This document shows, piece after piece, positions 36,732 to 45,925 of a stretch of DNA of 64,000 nt. This stretch comes from Azophilus sp965214305 (GTDB taxonomy: Bacteria; Pseudomonadota; Gammaproteobacteria; Pseudomonadales; Azotimanducaceae). The translations under genes were made by a program, and so were the position numbers. The number at the start of each line of letters is the position of its first letter. Within the stretch, counting starts at the first letter, position 1. The stretch covers positions 1,054,001 through 1,118,000 of the forward strand of contig OZ243949.1 of assembly GCA_965214305.1 (NCBI GenBank). Direction: 5' to 3'. The notes beneath the pieces were generated by a model, which did not search any database, was not told where the DNA came from, and worked only from the letters and a program-made list of their open reading frames with translations.

Positions 36732-38372
36732 ATGACAACGCCGCTGACACTCATCGATTGGTCGATTGTCGCCCTGTACTTCGCGGCGGTGGTTGGCGGC
36801 GGAGTCGCGCTTTCCCGCCGGCCGACCCGGTCGATGAGCGACTACTTCCTCGGCGGCAATCAAATGTCCGCCTGGCTGGTGATGTTCTCGGTCATCGCCA
36901 CAACACAATCGGCGGCGACTTTTCTCGGCGGCCCCGATTACGGCTTCCGCGGCGACTATACCTACCTCGGCGCTTCGGTCGGTGCCGTTCTCGCGTCTTT
37001 GGTCGCAACGCGCTATCTGCTGGGGCGTTTCTACGCATTGAAGGTGACAACGGTCTACGAGCTGCTTGCGACCCGCTACGGCGAACAGGCGAAACGCGCC
37101 GCCGGCGGGATGTATCTGATCGGTCGGGTGTTCGCCAGCGGTGCGCGGGTGTACATCGCGGCGCTCGCGGTCGCCATGATGCTGTTCTTCAACATCGAAC
37201 CGCAAAGCGTGATATTGGCGGTGTGCGTGATCGCGGTTTTCTCACTCGGTCTCACCCTGATGGGCGGCGTACGGTCGGTGATCTGGAGCGATCTGGGGCA
37301 GTTCGTTGTCTACTTCGGCGCGGCGCTGATCGCTTTGTTCAGCCTCTGGTCGCAACTGCCGCTGACGCTCACCGAAATAATCGCGGCGCTGCGGGCGGCC
37401 CCAGTTGAAAGCGTTGGCGAAACCGTTGGTGCGACCCCGCAGGTGATGAACAAACTGGTGTTGTTCAATTTTTCGCTGGATTTCGCCAAACCTTTCACCG
37501 TCTGGGCCATCTTCACCGGCATATTCCTACTCAATCTTGGCAATTTCGGCCTCGATCAGGACACCACCCAGCGGCTGCTGACCTGCCGCGACGCCAAAGC
37601 GGCCGGCCGGGCGATGATCGCCTCCGCGCTGGTGTCGATTCCCATCGTGTTTGTGTTCGTGACGATCGGCCAGCTATTGCATCTGCGCTACGAGCGTCCC
37701 GAGTTGATGGCTTCGGCCGGTGCATTACTGCCGGAATTCAACGGCGAAAGCATCACCGTGTTCATGTCGTACATCCTGTCCGAAATGCCGGCCGGGGTGC
37801 GCGGATTGGCCACAGCCGGTATCGTCGCCGCCGCCATCTCAACGATGACCTCGGGCTTGGGCGCCATGTCGTCGGTCTTGATCAGCGATTTCTACCGTCC
37901 ATGGAGGGAAGCGCGGACGGGGGCGGACCCCGGGCATTATGTGTTCGCCGGCCGGTGCGGCATGGTGTTGTTCGCGTTTCTGCTCGCGGCGATGGCGGTG
38001 CTGTGCTTCTATTGGCAGCGCTACACCGACATGGCCCTGCTTGAGTTCGCGCTCGCGGTGATGGCGTTCGCCTACTCCGGCCTGCTCGGCGTATTCTTCA
38101 CGGCGGTCTGCACGGGCCGCGGCTCATCGCGTTCGGTAATCGCCGCGCTTATTACCGGATTCGTCGTCATTCTGGCGCAGCAAAGCTATGTGGTCGATGC
38201 GCTCGGCCTGCCGGCGCAGTTGCAAGCCTTGTCCTTTCCGTGGCAGTTGCTGATCGGCGTCGGCGCTTCCATCATCGTCTGCGCGGCCGGGACGGGCGGG
38301 TTCGAAAGCGATCAGGCGGGGCGATCAGCAGTCAATGCCCGCATCGATGAGAATGGTGTGCATCGCCTGTAG
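36732..38372 (+). CDS. Sodium:solute symporter family transporter
   Basis: The 546-residue protein has about 13 hydrophobic helices and SSS-family landmarks: SMSDYFLGGNQMSAWLVMFS near the start, SATFLGGPDYGFRGDYTYLG, VIWSDLGQFVVYFGAA, and GLDQDTTQRLLTCRDAKAA in the middle. Later ATAGIVAAAISTMTSGLGAMSSV marks the sodium-site helix. The substrate cannot be inferred (sugars, amino acids or osmolytes in relatives). The start is ATG 36732. The 3' end overlaps the convergent sulfotransferase gene by 48 bases. Confidence 0.88.
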   Translation: MTTPLTLIDWSIVALYFAAVVGGGVALSRRPTRSMSDYFLGGNQMSAWLVMFSVIATTQSAATFLGGPDYGFRGDYTYLGASVGAVLASLVATRYLLGRFYALKVTTVYELLATRYGEQAKRAAGGMYLIGRVFASGARVYIAALAVAMMLFFNIEPQSVILAVCVIAVFSLGLTLMGGVRSVIWSDLGQFVVYFGAALIALFSLWSQLPLTLTEIIAALRAAPVESVGETVGATPQVMNKLVLFNFSLDFAKPFTVWAIFTGIFLLNLGNFGLDQDTTQRLLTCRDAKAAGRAMIASALVSIPIVFVFVTIGQLLHLRYERPELMASAGALLPEFNGESITVFMSYILSEMPAGVRGLATAGIVAAAISTMTSGLGAMSSVLISDFYRPWREARTGADPGHYVFAGRCGMVLFAFLLAAMAVLCFYWQRYTDMALLEFALAVMAFAYSGLLGVFFTAVCTGRGSSRSVIAALITGFVVILAQQSYVVDALGLPAQLQALSFPWQLLIGVGASIIVCAAGTGGFESDQAGRSAVNARIDENGVHRL

Positions 38373-39905
38373 CTGCTGTTCGTAGCGGCGCCATTTCCGC
38401 ACCGAACTGGCGTACACGGGCTGCCGCACCTGGGCGGTGCTGGCGGTGCCGACGGCCTGTTTCAGGCGGTGATACTGAAGACAGCGCGGCTGCCAGTCGA
38501 GTTCCAGAAACTCAAGCACACGGCGGGTCTCGGCGGCGGTGTCCGCCACCAGCCGCTCATAGGAGACGGTGCATAGGCGGCCTGGAAAGCAGGTTTCCCA
38601 GTGCGTCATCAACCCCCGGTACAGCAAGTAGTAGCCCGCCATTTCCTCCTGGGTGTAGGAATAGGGGCAGGCGCCGCGGCCGAACAGTTGCTTGTAGTTG
38701 GCGTAGCAGGTGTCCATGGGCTCGCGCGTCATGTGCAAGATTTTCGCCTTCGGCAGCGCCCGGGCGATGGCGCCCAGATAGAGAAAGTTGTTGGGCATCT
38801 TGTCGATGAAGCGCCGGCTGTGCCCGGTGCGCGGGCGGGTGCTGGCCACATAGTCGTCACCGAGCCGGGCGAAATCCAGCTGGGCACCGAAAGCCATCGC
38901 CGACAGCGGTGTCAGCCGTTCGATGCGCGGCCGCGACTGCGCCACCCAGGCGGCAAAGAAGTTGCGCAACTCGCCGGCGGCGAACACCTCGCTGTGGGCA
39001 CCCAGAATCTGCTCCAGCAAGGTGGTGCCGGTGCGCGGCATGCCCAGTATGAAGATGGGCTCCTCGTTGTCTGACCCGGCCACCTCGGTTTGGCAAAAAG
39101 CCGGGCTGAAGACATCGCGAATGCTGGCCAGCAGCCGGCGGTCCTGCTCCAGGCTGTACTTGAGTTGGCGGCGCTTGCGCCCCATGCCCGCCTGCAAATG
39201 GGCGAAACTCTCAGCGTACTCGCCAATATCCTCCAACTCCTTGGCCAAGGCCAGGTTGAGGTGGATACCGCCCTCCGGGTGTTCACCGTGGCGTTGCAAC
39301 TGGGTGCGCAGCAGGGCGAGGTGGTTGTCCTCGCGCGTTTGCTTTTTCATTTGCGACAGATTCCAGTAGCCGAGAAATTGCGTCGGCGCCATCCGCAGCG
39401 CCTGCAAATGCACCGCCTCGGCTTCCTCGGTCTCGTGGCAGAAGTTGAGCATGCCAGCCAGATTGAACAGGTTGCGGGCGCTGTCCGGGCGCAGTTCCCG
39501 CAACCGGCGGAACACCCTGACCGCTTCCGCATACTCGTTCAGTTGGCCATAGACCACACCGATGGCATCCCAGACCTCCGGATTGCGCGATTCCAGCTGC
39601 TCCGACCGCTTGGCTGTTTGCAAAGCCTCCTGAAACCGGCCTTGGCCGACGAGACAGCGGCCGAGCAGCGACAAACTCTCGGCATGATGCGCATCGATTG
39701 CCAGCGCCTTAAGCAAGGGTGCCTCGGCCTGCCAGGGTTTGCGCAGCCGCATCAGGCAGTAGCCCTGGTAGTAGTGGGCGTTGGGATTGCCGGGCTGGCG
39801 CTCGGCGTACTTGCGGGCCGCCAGCAAGGCGTCGTCAAACTGCTTGCGAGCGATACGTTGGCGCAGCGTGCGCAGATGCCGGTCGGCTGCCGGGGGCTCG
39901 GTCAA
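38325..39905 (-). CDS. TPR-repeat sulfotransferase
   Basis: The 526-residue protein joins about five TPR repeats (residues 20-200, such as AHYYQGYCLMRLRKPWQAE and PEVWDAIGVVYGQLNEYAEA) to a PAPS-dependent sulfotransferase domain. The 5'-phosphosulfate loop is FILGMPRTGTTLLEQIL near 290, and the 3'-phosphate region is near HMTREPMDTCYANYKQL. The acceptor is unknown. The TTG at 39905 is preferred because AGGAG lies eight bases upstream; the GTG at 39914 would overlap that site. The gene's 3' end runs 48 bases into the symporter gene. Confidence 0.88.
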   Translation of the reverse strand: MTEPPAADRHLRTLRQRIARKQFDDALLAARKYAERQPGNPNAHYYQGYCLMRLRKPWQAEAPLLKALAIDAHHAESLSLLGRCLVGQGRFQEALQTAKRSEQLESRNPEVWDAIGVVYGQLNEYAEAVRVFRRLRELRPDSARNLFNLAGMLNFCHETEEAEAVHLQALRMAPTQFLGYWNLSQMKKQTREDNHLALLRTQLQRHGEHPEGGIHLNLALAKELEDIGEYAESFAHLQAGMGRKRRQLKYSLEQDRRLLASIRDVFSPAFCQTEVAGSDNEEPIFILGMPRTGTTLLEQILGAHSEVFAAGELRNFFAAWVAQSRPRIERLTPLSAMAFGAQLDFARLGDDYVASTRPRTGHSRRFIDKMPNNFLYLGAIARALPKAKILHMTREPMDTCYANYKQLFGRGACPYSYTQEEMAGYYLLYRGLMTHWETCFPGRLCTVSYERLVADTAAETRRVLEFLELDWQPRCLQYHRLKQAVGTASTAQVRQPVYASSVRKWRRYEQQLQAMHTILIDAGIDC

Positions 39906-40269
39906 GGGATACACTCCTGAAGATGGGCGAAGGCCAGTTCCAGCATGGCTACCATCCCCCCGATGAGGGCGGCGGCAAGGGGGGAAACCCGAACCGGGAA
40001 ACCGAACGGTCTATTTTTTCTAAAACCGGGCAAATCCATGGGTTGCCAACAGCCAGAACATCGAATGATGATAGTAACCTCCAAGAAGAATAAAATGTCC
40101 GATACAACCCCAACGGTCGTCAACCAACACCACAGGCCGTCGGTGGCTCCATTTGGATATGCTCACTCCGCGGCCTGGAGCGGACCGGGGTGGGGTGCCG
40201 AAGCGCGGCAAGGTGAAACCGGGCCATCCACCGGTACAGCGAACCGCCAAAATGACAAGGAAGAAATGC
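39906..40269. other. Intergenic region with GC-rich leader before ahcY
   Basis: There is no convincing protein gene. The 100 bases before ahcY are GC-rich and self-complementary in places (for example GGTGGGGTGCC and CCACCGG), so a structured leader is possible. I looked for the S-adenosylhomocysteine riboswitch core and did not recognise it. The region must hold the promoters of two divergent genes. Confidence 0.4.
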
Positions 40270-41649
40270 ATGATGCCCGACGCCAGCTTCTCCGATTACC
40301 GCGTGGCCGATATGGCACTCGCCGATTTCGGCCGCCGAGAGATTAGTCTGGCCGAGGCGGAAATGCCGGCGCTCATGGCCCTACGCAAACGCTACGCCGC
40401 CGAACAGCCGCTCGCCGGCGCCAAAATCATCGGTTGCATCCACATGACGGTACAAACCGCCGTGCTCATCGAAACTCTGACGGCACTCGGCGCCGAGGTG
40501 CGCTGGTCGTCTTGCAACATCTTCTCCACCCAAGACCACGCCGCCGCCGCCATGGCCGCCCGGGCCGTACCGGTCTTCGCCTGGAAGGGTGAAACCGAGC
40601 AGGAATACAACTGGTGTATCGAGCAAACGCTGCTCAAGGACGGCAAACCCTGGGATGCAAACCTATTGCTCGACGACGGCGGCGACCTCACCAAGATGGT
40701 ACACGACCAATACCCCGACATGCTGCGCAACATCCACGGCATCAGCGAGGAAACCACCACCGGCGTCCACCGCCTGAGCGACATGCTGCGCCGTGGCGAA
40801 CTCCAGGTACCCGCCATCAATGTGAACGACTCGATAACCAAATCGAAGAACGACAACCGCTACGGCTGCCGCCACAGCCTGAACGATGCCATCAAGCGCG
40901 GCACCGACATGCTGCTCGCCGGTAAGCGCGCCCTGGTTTTCGGCTACGGCGATGTCGGCAAGGGTTCCAGCCAAAGCCTGCGTCAGGAAGGCATGATTGT
41001 GCGAGTCGCGGAAATCGACCCCATCTGCGGCATGCAAGCCTGCATGGACGGTTTCGAGTTGGTTTCTCCCTATCGGGGCGGGATCAATACCGGCCAAATC
41101 GAAGACATCGATACCCGTTTGATGGGCGATACCGACCTGGTGGTGACCTGTACCGGCAACACCAATGTCTTCGATGTGGCTATGCTGCAAACCCTCAAAG
41201 GCGGTGCCGTGGTTTGCAATATCGGCCACTTCGACAACGAAATCGATACCGCCCACATGCGCGAAAACTGGCGTTGGCAGAAGGTGAAGGATCAAGTCCA
41301 TCAGATATTCCGCAGCAATGCGCCCGGCGATTATCTGATACTGCTCTCAGAAGGCCGCCTGGTAAATCTCGGCAACGCCATGGGCCACCCTTCCCGGGTG
41401 ATGGACGGTTCCTTCGCCAACCAGGTATTGGCGCAAATGCACCTCTATCAGGAGCGCTGGGCCAGCCAGCCCGAAAACCAGCGAGCACCGGTCTCCATTG
41501 AGGTGCTGCCGAAAAAATTGGACGAAGAGGTTGCCGAACTCATGGTGGCGGGCTTCGGCGGAACCATGACCAGGCTCACTGACACCCAGGCCGACTACAT
41601 CGGCGTGGACGCGGCGGGGCCGTTCAAACCGGACGGTTACAAGTATTAA
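40270..41649 (+). CDS. ahcY: Adenosylhomocysteinase
   Basis: AhcY hydrolyses S-adenosylhomocysteine to adenosine and homocysteine, completing the methyl cycle. The 459-residue protein has GCIHMTVQTAVLIETL, NIFSTQDHAAAAM, LLDDGGDLT, the catalytic NDSITKSKNDNRYGCRHSL, the NAD loop GKRALVFGYGDVGKGSSQSL and the C-terminal KPDGYKY that reaches the neighbouring subunit. This is the normal bacterial layout. The start at 40270 (ATG ATG tandem) has AAGGA upstream. The acyl-CoA ligase follows after 21 bases. Methionine-cycle genes at the left edge are broken, so homocysteine must be used elsewhere. Confidence 0.96.
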   Translation: MMPDASFSDYRVADMALADFGRREISLAEAEMPALMALRKRYAAEQPLAGAKIIGCIHMTVQTAVLIETLTALGAEVRWSSCNIFSTQDHAAAAMAARAVPVFAWKGETEQEYNWCIEQTLLKDGKPWDANLLLDDGGDLTKMVHDQYPDMLRNIHGISEETTTGVHRLSDMLRRGELQVPAINVNDSITKSKNDNRYGCRHSLNDAIKRGTDMLLAGKRALVFGYGDVGKGSSQSLRQEGMIVRVAEIDPICGMQACMDGFELVSPYRGGINTGQIEDIDTRLMGDTDLVVTCTGNTNVFDVAMLQTLKGGAVVCNIGHFDNEIDTAHMRENWRWQKVKDQVHQIFRSNAPGDYLILLSEGRLVNLGNAMGHPSRVMDGSFANQVLAQMHLYQERWASQPENQRAPVSIEVLPKKLDEEVAELMVAGFGGTMTRLTDTQADYIGVDAAGPFKPDGYKY

Positions 41650-41670
41650 ACAACGTAGCGAGAATTTTCG

Positions 41671-43209
41671 ATGAACGTTCACCTATTAATGCGCCGCGCC
41701 GCCGCCCACTACGCCAATCTTGAGGCAGTGGTACACGGCAAGCGCCGTCTGACCTTCGCGGCAGCCTGGCGGCGTGCATTGCGTCTGGCCAACGCCATGC
41801 TGGCGGCGGGCCTAAAGCCGGGCGACCGGGTCGGAGTGCTCGAAGACAACTCCATTGAGGCGGCGGATCTATTTGGCGGTGCCGCGGCCGCCAACCTGGT
41901 GCGCGTACCGCTCTATCCGCGCAACGGGCGCGACGCCCATCGGCACATGCTTGGCCACACCGGTTGTCGGCTATTGATCGTCAGTGAGAACCACCATCCC
42001 GAGGTCGCCGGTATCGCCGACGAACTACCGGACCTCGAACAGGTTTGGGTGCGCGATGCCGGTTATGAAGACTGGCTCGCAAGCCACCCCGACACCGACC
42101 CGAACCTGCCCATCGACGAAAACGACAACTTCATCATTCGCCACACCGGCGGCACCACCGGCAAGTCCAAGGGCGTGGCCTACACCCACAAAGCTTGGCT
42201 CGCCGCCGGACGCGACTGGTTCTATACCTTCCCGCCGGTGGAACCCGGCGATAAATGCTTGCACCTTGGGCCCATCTCGCACGGCTCCGGATACCAATAT
42301 CTACCAACCTGGTTGGCCGGCGGCTGCAACCTCATGCTCGACCATTTCGATACCCGCGAGACCCTGGATGTCATGGAGCGCGAGCGTATCGCCTACGCTT
42401 TCATGGTACCCACCATGGTCAACGCCATCGTCCAGGATAACAGCGCCCGGGGCAGAGACTTTTCCAGTCTGAAGTGCCTGCTCATCGCCGCCGCCCCCAT
42501 ACAGGACGCCACGGCGCTGGCGGCCCGCGAGGTCTTCGGCGAGGTGCTCTGGCAGGGCTACGGCCAAACCGAGGTGCTGCCCGTTTCGATGATGGGGCCG
42601 CGCCAGTGGTTCGCCACAGTGGAAGGCTCGCAACCACTGCGTTCCTGCGGACTGGCGCTGCCCTTCGCCGAAGTCGAAATCTGGGATGAAGATAACGAAT
42701 CCGTTGCGACCGGCGAGATTGGTGAAATCGTCGCGCGGGCCGATGGCATGATGTCCGGTTTCTGGAACAACGAAAGCGCGACCAGGGAACGGCTCATCAA
42801 CGGCTGGGTGAAAACCGGCGACCTCGGCCGCATGGACGCGAACGGCTATCTCTACATTGTCGACCGCGCCGACGACATGATTATCTCCGGCGGCTTTAAC
42901 ATCTGGCCGGCGGAGATCGAGAACGCCATCGCCAATCACCCGGCGGTCATCGAGGTGGCGGTGTTCGGCGTGCCCGACCCAAAGTGGGGCGAAACACCGC
43001 ACGCGGTCTGCGTGGTTAAGAACCCGGACGACCTGAGCGCCGAGGCGGTGATTGAATTTGCGGCGCAAGCGCTCGGCTCCTACAAAAAGCCCGGCGGAGT
43101 CACTATTACAACCGAGCCGTTGCCGAAAAGCCCGGTCGGTAAAATCAAGCGCAAAGACTTGCGCGAACCCTTTTGGGCGGGACGGGAGCGGCGGATTTCG
43201 GGGAGCTAG
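41671..43209 (+). CDS. AMP-dependent acyl-CoA synthetase/ligase
   Basis: The 512-residue adenylate-forming enzyme has the P-loop HTGGTTGKSKGVAYTH near residue 158, GYGQTEV near 296, GWVKTGDLGRMDANGYLYIVDR near 380 and PKSPVGKIKRKDLRE with the catalytic lysine near 493. It activates a carboxylic acid as AMP ester and then CoA thioester. Similarity is to medium-chain or aryl-CoA ligases; the acid is not predictable. The stop codon TAG is part of the CTAG of repeat copy D, so the last residues (RRISGS) may have been altered by the insertion. Confidence 0.88.
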   Translation: MNVHLLMRRAAAHYANLEAVVHGKRRLTFAAAWRRALRLANAMLAAGLKPGDRVGVLEDNSIEAADLFGGAAAANLVRVPLYPRNGRDAHRHMLGHTGCRLLIVSENHHPEVAGIADELPDLEQVWVRDAGYEDWLASHPDTDPNLPIDENDNFIIRHTGGTTGKSKGVAYTHKAWLAAGRDWFYTFPPVEPGDKCLHLGPISHGSGYQYLPTWLAGGCNLMLDHFDTRETLDVMERERIAYAFMVPTMVNAIVQDNSARGRDFSSLKCLLIAAAPIQDATALAAREVFGEVLWQGYGQTEVLPVSMMGPRQWFATVEGSQPLRSCGLALPFAEVEIWDEDNESVATGEIGEIVARADGMMSGFWNNESATRERLINGWVKTGDLGRMDANGYLYIVDRADDMIISGGFNIWPAEIENAIANHPAVIEVAVFGVPDPKWGETPHAVCVVKNPDDLSAEAVIEFAAQALGSYKKPGGVTITTEPLPKSPVGKIKRKDLREPFWAGRERRISGS

Positions 43210-43275
43210 GCGCCTCTGCCTGCGGAAGTCGCGAAAGCGAATATTCGATGCCGCCGCCCCGTCGGCCGGTCGGTA
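43206..43275 (+). mobile_element. CTAG/GAGCCT element, copy D, left half only
   Basis: CTAG at 43206-43209 is followed by GCGCCTCTGCCTGCGGAAG, then TCGCGAAAGCGAATATTCG and ATGCCGCCG, matching the left 65 or so bases of the full elements. The right half and second CTAG are missing. The left CTAG gives the ligase its stop codon, and the element carries a possible ATG for the next gene. Confidence 0.75.
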
Positions 43276-44546
43276 CAGCCAACGTGCAGCCACAAACACA
43301 AACCAATCACAGCACGATCGCCGTAGTGGGTGCCGGCATGGTCGGTGCCGCCACCTCGATACAGCTACTGCGCGACGGCCATGCGGTCATCTTGATTGAT
43401 CCCATGCAAGGCACCCGCTCGGCGAGCTTCGGCAATGCGGGGGGCCTAACCCCCAGTTCGGTGACGCCACTGAATGTGCCCGGCTTGCTGAAACGGCTGC
43501 CAGGACTGCTCATCAATCGCCGCAGCCCGCTCTATATCCGCTGGCGCCATCTGCCGCGTCTCACACCCTGGTTGGTCCGCTTTATATCGCACGCCACCCC
43601 CGTCAGGGCCGCCGCCATGACCGATGGCATCAATGCGCTGATTAACCAGTGCCTGGAGGAACACCGGGCGCTCGCGGCGGGAACGCCGGCGGAAAACTTG
43701 ATCACCGAAAGCGAGTTTACCGTCCTGTATTCGAACCAACGCGCATTCCTAGCCGACCAATATGTGTGGAATGAACGCCGGCGGCTGGGGCTGCAATGGC
43801 GGATCGTCGACGGCGAAAGTTTGCGCCAGCTCGAACCGGAGCTTGCCGGGTATGGTCGCTTTGCGGTACGCATGGACGAACACGGGTTTATCGCGGATCC
43901 CGGCAAATACTTACAGGCTTTGCTTGAGCACTTTCGATCCCTTGGCGGCAAACTGATGATGGGAAGCGTTGACCAGATCCTAACCCGGGGCGCCACCGCC
44001 CGGTCGGTGCGGGTTGGCGGCGACCAAATCGCCATCGACAAAGTGGTGGTTACGGCGGGCATAGGTTCCAACGCGCTAACCAAGCCGCTCGGGTTGAAAA
44101 TCCCCATGGAGAGTCAGCGCGGCTATCATGTCGAGCTGGTCGAACCTTCTTTCATGCCCAAGGGCGTTGTTAACCTGTCCGCTCTCGGTATCTTTATGAC
44201 GCCAATGGTTGGTCGCCTGCGCTGTACCAGCGTGGTCGAATTAGCCGGTTACGGGCCACCGGAGAACGCCAGGATCCATAGCATTATGCTGGAGAAAATC
44301 AGGGGTGCCTTTCCGCAACTGCGCTGGCAAAGGGTCAACTGCTGGATGGGGCACCGGCCCTCGTTGGTGGACTCCCTGCCGGTAATCGGCAAGGCACCGG
44401 GGTTCGACAACATTTACCTCGGCTACGGCCACGGCCACATCGGTATGATGTCGGGGCCGCGCACCGGCCGCCTGCTCGCGGACCTTATAGCCGGCAGACA
44501 ACCCAATATCGATCTCAGACCCTTCGATGCCGGGCGTTTCTCCTAG
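43248..44546 (+). CDS. FAD-dependent D-amino-acid dehydrogenase-like oxidoreductase
   Basis: The protein (432 residues from 43248) is a DAO-family flavoenzyme with the dinucleotide motif IAVVGAGMVGAATSIQLLRD, the GTRSASFGNAGGLTPSS substrate-domain start and a C-terminal GYGHGHIGMMSGPRTGRLLADL. This is the DadA-like layout, which oxidises D-amino acids to keto acids. The start is uncertain: ATG 43248 lies inside repeat copy D, while GTG 43284 is just outside it and gives VQPQTQTNHSTIAVV. It heads a run with an MFS transporter, amidase and M20 peptidase, which suggests amide or N-acyl-amino-acid breakdown. Confidence 0.85.
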   Translation: MPPPRRPVGTANVQPQTQTNHSTIAVVGAGMVGAATSIQLLRDGHAVILIDPMQGTRSASFGNAGGLTPSSVTPLNVPGLLKRLPGLLINRRSPLYIRWRHLPRLTPWLVRFISHATPVRAAAMTDGINALINQCLEEHRALAAGTPAENLITESEFTVLYSNQRAFLADQYVWNERRRLGLQWRIVDGESLRQLEPELAGYGRFAVRMDEHGFIADPGKYLQALLEHFRSLGGKLMMGSVDQILTRGATARSVRVGGDQIAIDKVVVTAGIGSNALTKPLGLKIPMESQRGYHVELVEPSFMPKGVVNLSALGIFMTPMVGRLRCTSVVELAGYGPPENARIHSIMLEKIRGAFPQLRWQRVNCWMGHRPSLVDSLPVIGKAPGFDNIYLGYGHGHIGMMSGPRTGRLLADLIAGRQPNIDLRPFDAGRFS

Positions 44547-44649
44547 TGCTGGACGCAACTGATACGGGACCAGGCGGCAGATGGGTGCCTGTGGGCGCTT
44601 CCCGCCGCCGGCCGCAGGAAGCGTTCGGGCCTGGAGCGACGCATTGGTG

Positions 44650-45837
44650 ATGCACGATGTTCAACGGCTGCCGGCCATGGCGGCCCTGTTGCCGGTGGCC
44701 ATGATGGGGGCCTCCGTTCTCACGCTACTGCCCCTTTGGGTGGGCACCATGAGCGAACGGCTCGACTTCAGCGTCCAGCAAGTGGGGTTTTTGGCCTCGG
44801 CGGACATGGTGGGAATCTTCATCACCAGCACCAGCGCCATCGTCTGGGTACGCCGCTGGCCCTGGCGCCCGGTGGTGCTGTTGGGCTTGGCCTTATTCCT
44901 GGCGGCAAACTTCGGCAGTATGTACAGCCGTGATTTCGCCCTCCTCTACAGTCTAAGGGTGCTGGCCGGCCTTGGCTGTGGGGCGGCTTACGCAATCGCT
45001 CTCGCCGCCCTCGGAGACACCCGCAATCCCGACTGGTCTTTCGGCCTGATGGTAAGCGCTCAAGTGGCCTTCGGCTTCATCGGCTTCGAGCTGTTGCCGG
45101 ACCTGATCGCAAGCCACGGCCTCAATGCCTTCCTTATCTATCTGAATGCCTGGCTATTGCTGGCCTTCCTGTTGAGTACAGTGCTGTTTCCCCGCCGGGG
45201 GGCCCCGAGGCGGAAGGAAGCCGGGCTGCGGCTGACCGGCATCAGCGCACCGGCGGTGGCGGTATTCTCCGGCACGGTGATTCTCTACATCGCCATTTCC
45301 GCTGTCTGGGGTTACATGGAGCGCATGGGCGTTGCCGCCGGTCTGCAATCGATCAGGGTCGGGGAGATCATCGGCTGGGGCTACCTCATCAGCATTCTCG
45401 GTTCCATCATCGCGCCCGCCGTCAGCCGGCGCACGGGCCGTACCTTGCCGATGTTGCTGGCCCTGGTGGTGATGCTCGCCACCTTCCTCGGTTTGGGCTT
45501 GATGAGGGCCGGCAACGCCCTGGGGCTGTACATCCTGACCACCATTGTTTTCCAGTTCTTCTGGAGTTTCGTGTTGCCGCCGCTGATGGCCACCTTCAAC
45601 GCGGTCGATGCGTCGGGGCGCCTTATCGTGCTGTGCTCGCCCGCCTTCAAGATCGGCGAGATCATCGGCCCGCCCATGGCGGCTTTCTGGATCGCCAATG
45701 GCAACTATCAGCCGGTACTCTGGCTGGGTGCCGTTTGTGCGATCATCGGCATCGGCCTGCTGATATTGGTGGATCAGCGGGCGCAGCCTCCAAATCCAAA
45801 TCAAACTGGTACAGGACCGGAGGGTGGCTCAGGTTGA
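44650..45837 (+). CDS. MFS transporter
   Basis: The 395-residue protein has twelve hydrophobic helices in two halves, with short loops typical of the major facilitator superfamily. The second helix region LRVLAGLGCGAAYAIALAAL resembles a motif of drug and organic-acid importers. No clear signature of a specific subfamily can be read. The start chosen is ATG 44650, overlapping GTG 44647. The transporter stands between the flavoenzyme and amidase genes, so it most likely imports the compound they break down. Confidence 0.82.
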   Translation: MHDVQRLPAMAALLPVAMMGASVLTLLPLWVGTMSERLDFSVQQVGFLASADMVGIFITSTSAIVWVRRWPWRPVVLLGLALFLAANFGSMYSRDFALLYSLRVLAGLGCGAAYAIALAALGDTRNPDWSFGLMVSAQVAFGFIGFELLPDLIASHGLNAFLIYLNAWLLLAFLLSTVLFPRRGAPRRKEAGLRLTGISAPAVAVFSGTVILYIAISAVWGYMERMGVAAGLQSIRVGEIIGWGYLISILGSIIAPAVSRRTGRTLPMLLALVVMLATFLGLGLMRAGNALGLYILTTIVFQFFWSFVLPPLMATFNAVDASGRLIVLCSPAFKIGEIIGPPMAAFWIANGNYQPVLWLGAVCAIIGIGLLILVDQRAQPPNPNQTGTGPEGGSG

Positions 45838-45925
45838 CAATTTCTCGGACATCCGGTTCCACTGTAAACAACGCTCAGTGTGCTTGGGTTGCAAGTGTGC
45901 CGCTGCCGAATGATGAGGGGTGCCA

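Noticed and set aside
40140..40269. Possible S-adenosylhomocysteine riboswitch before ahcY
   Set aside because: The position and GC-rich structure fit, but I could not find the conserved core of the known SAH riboswitch, and no other SAM-class motif is evident.
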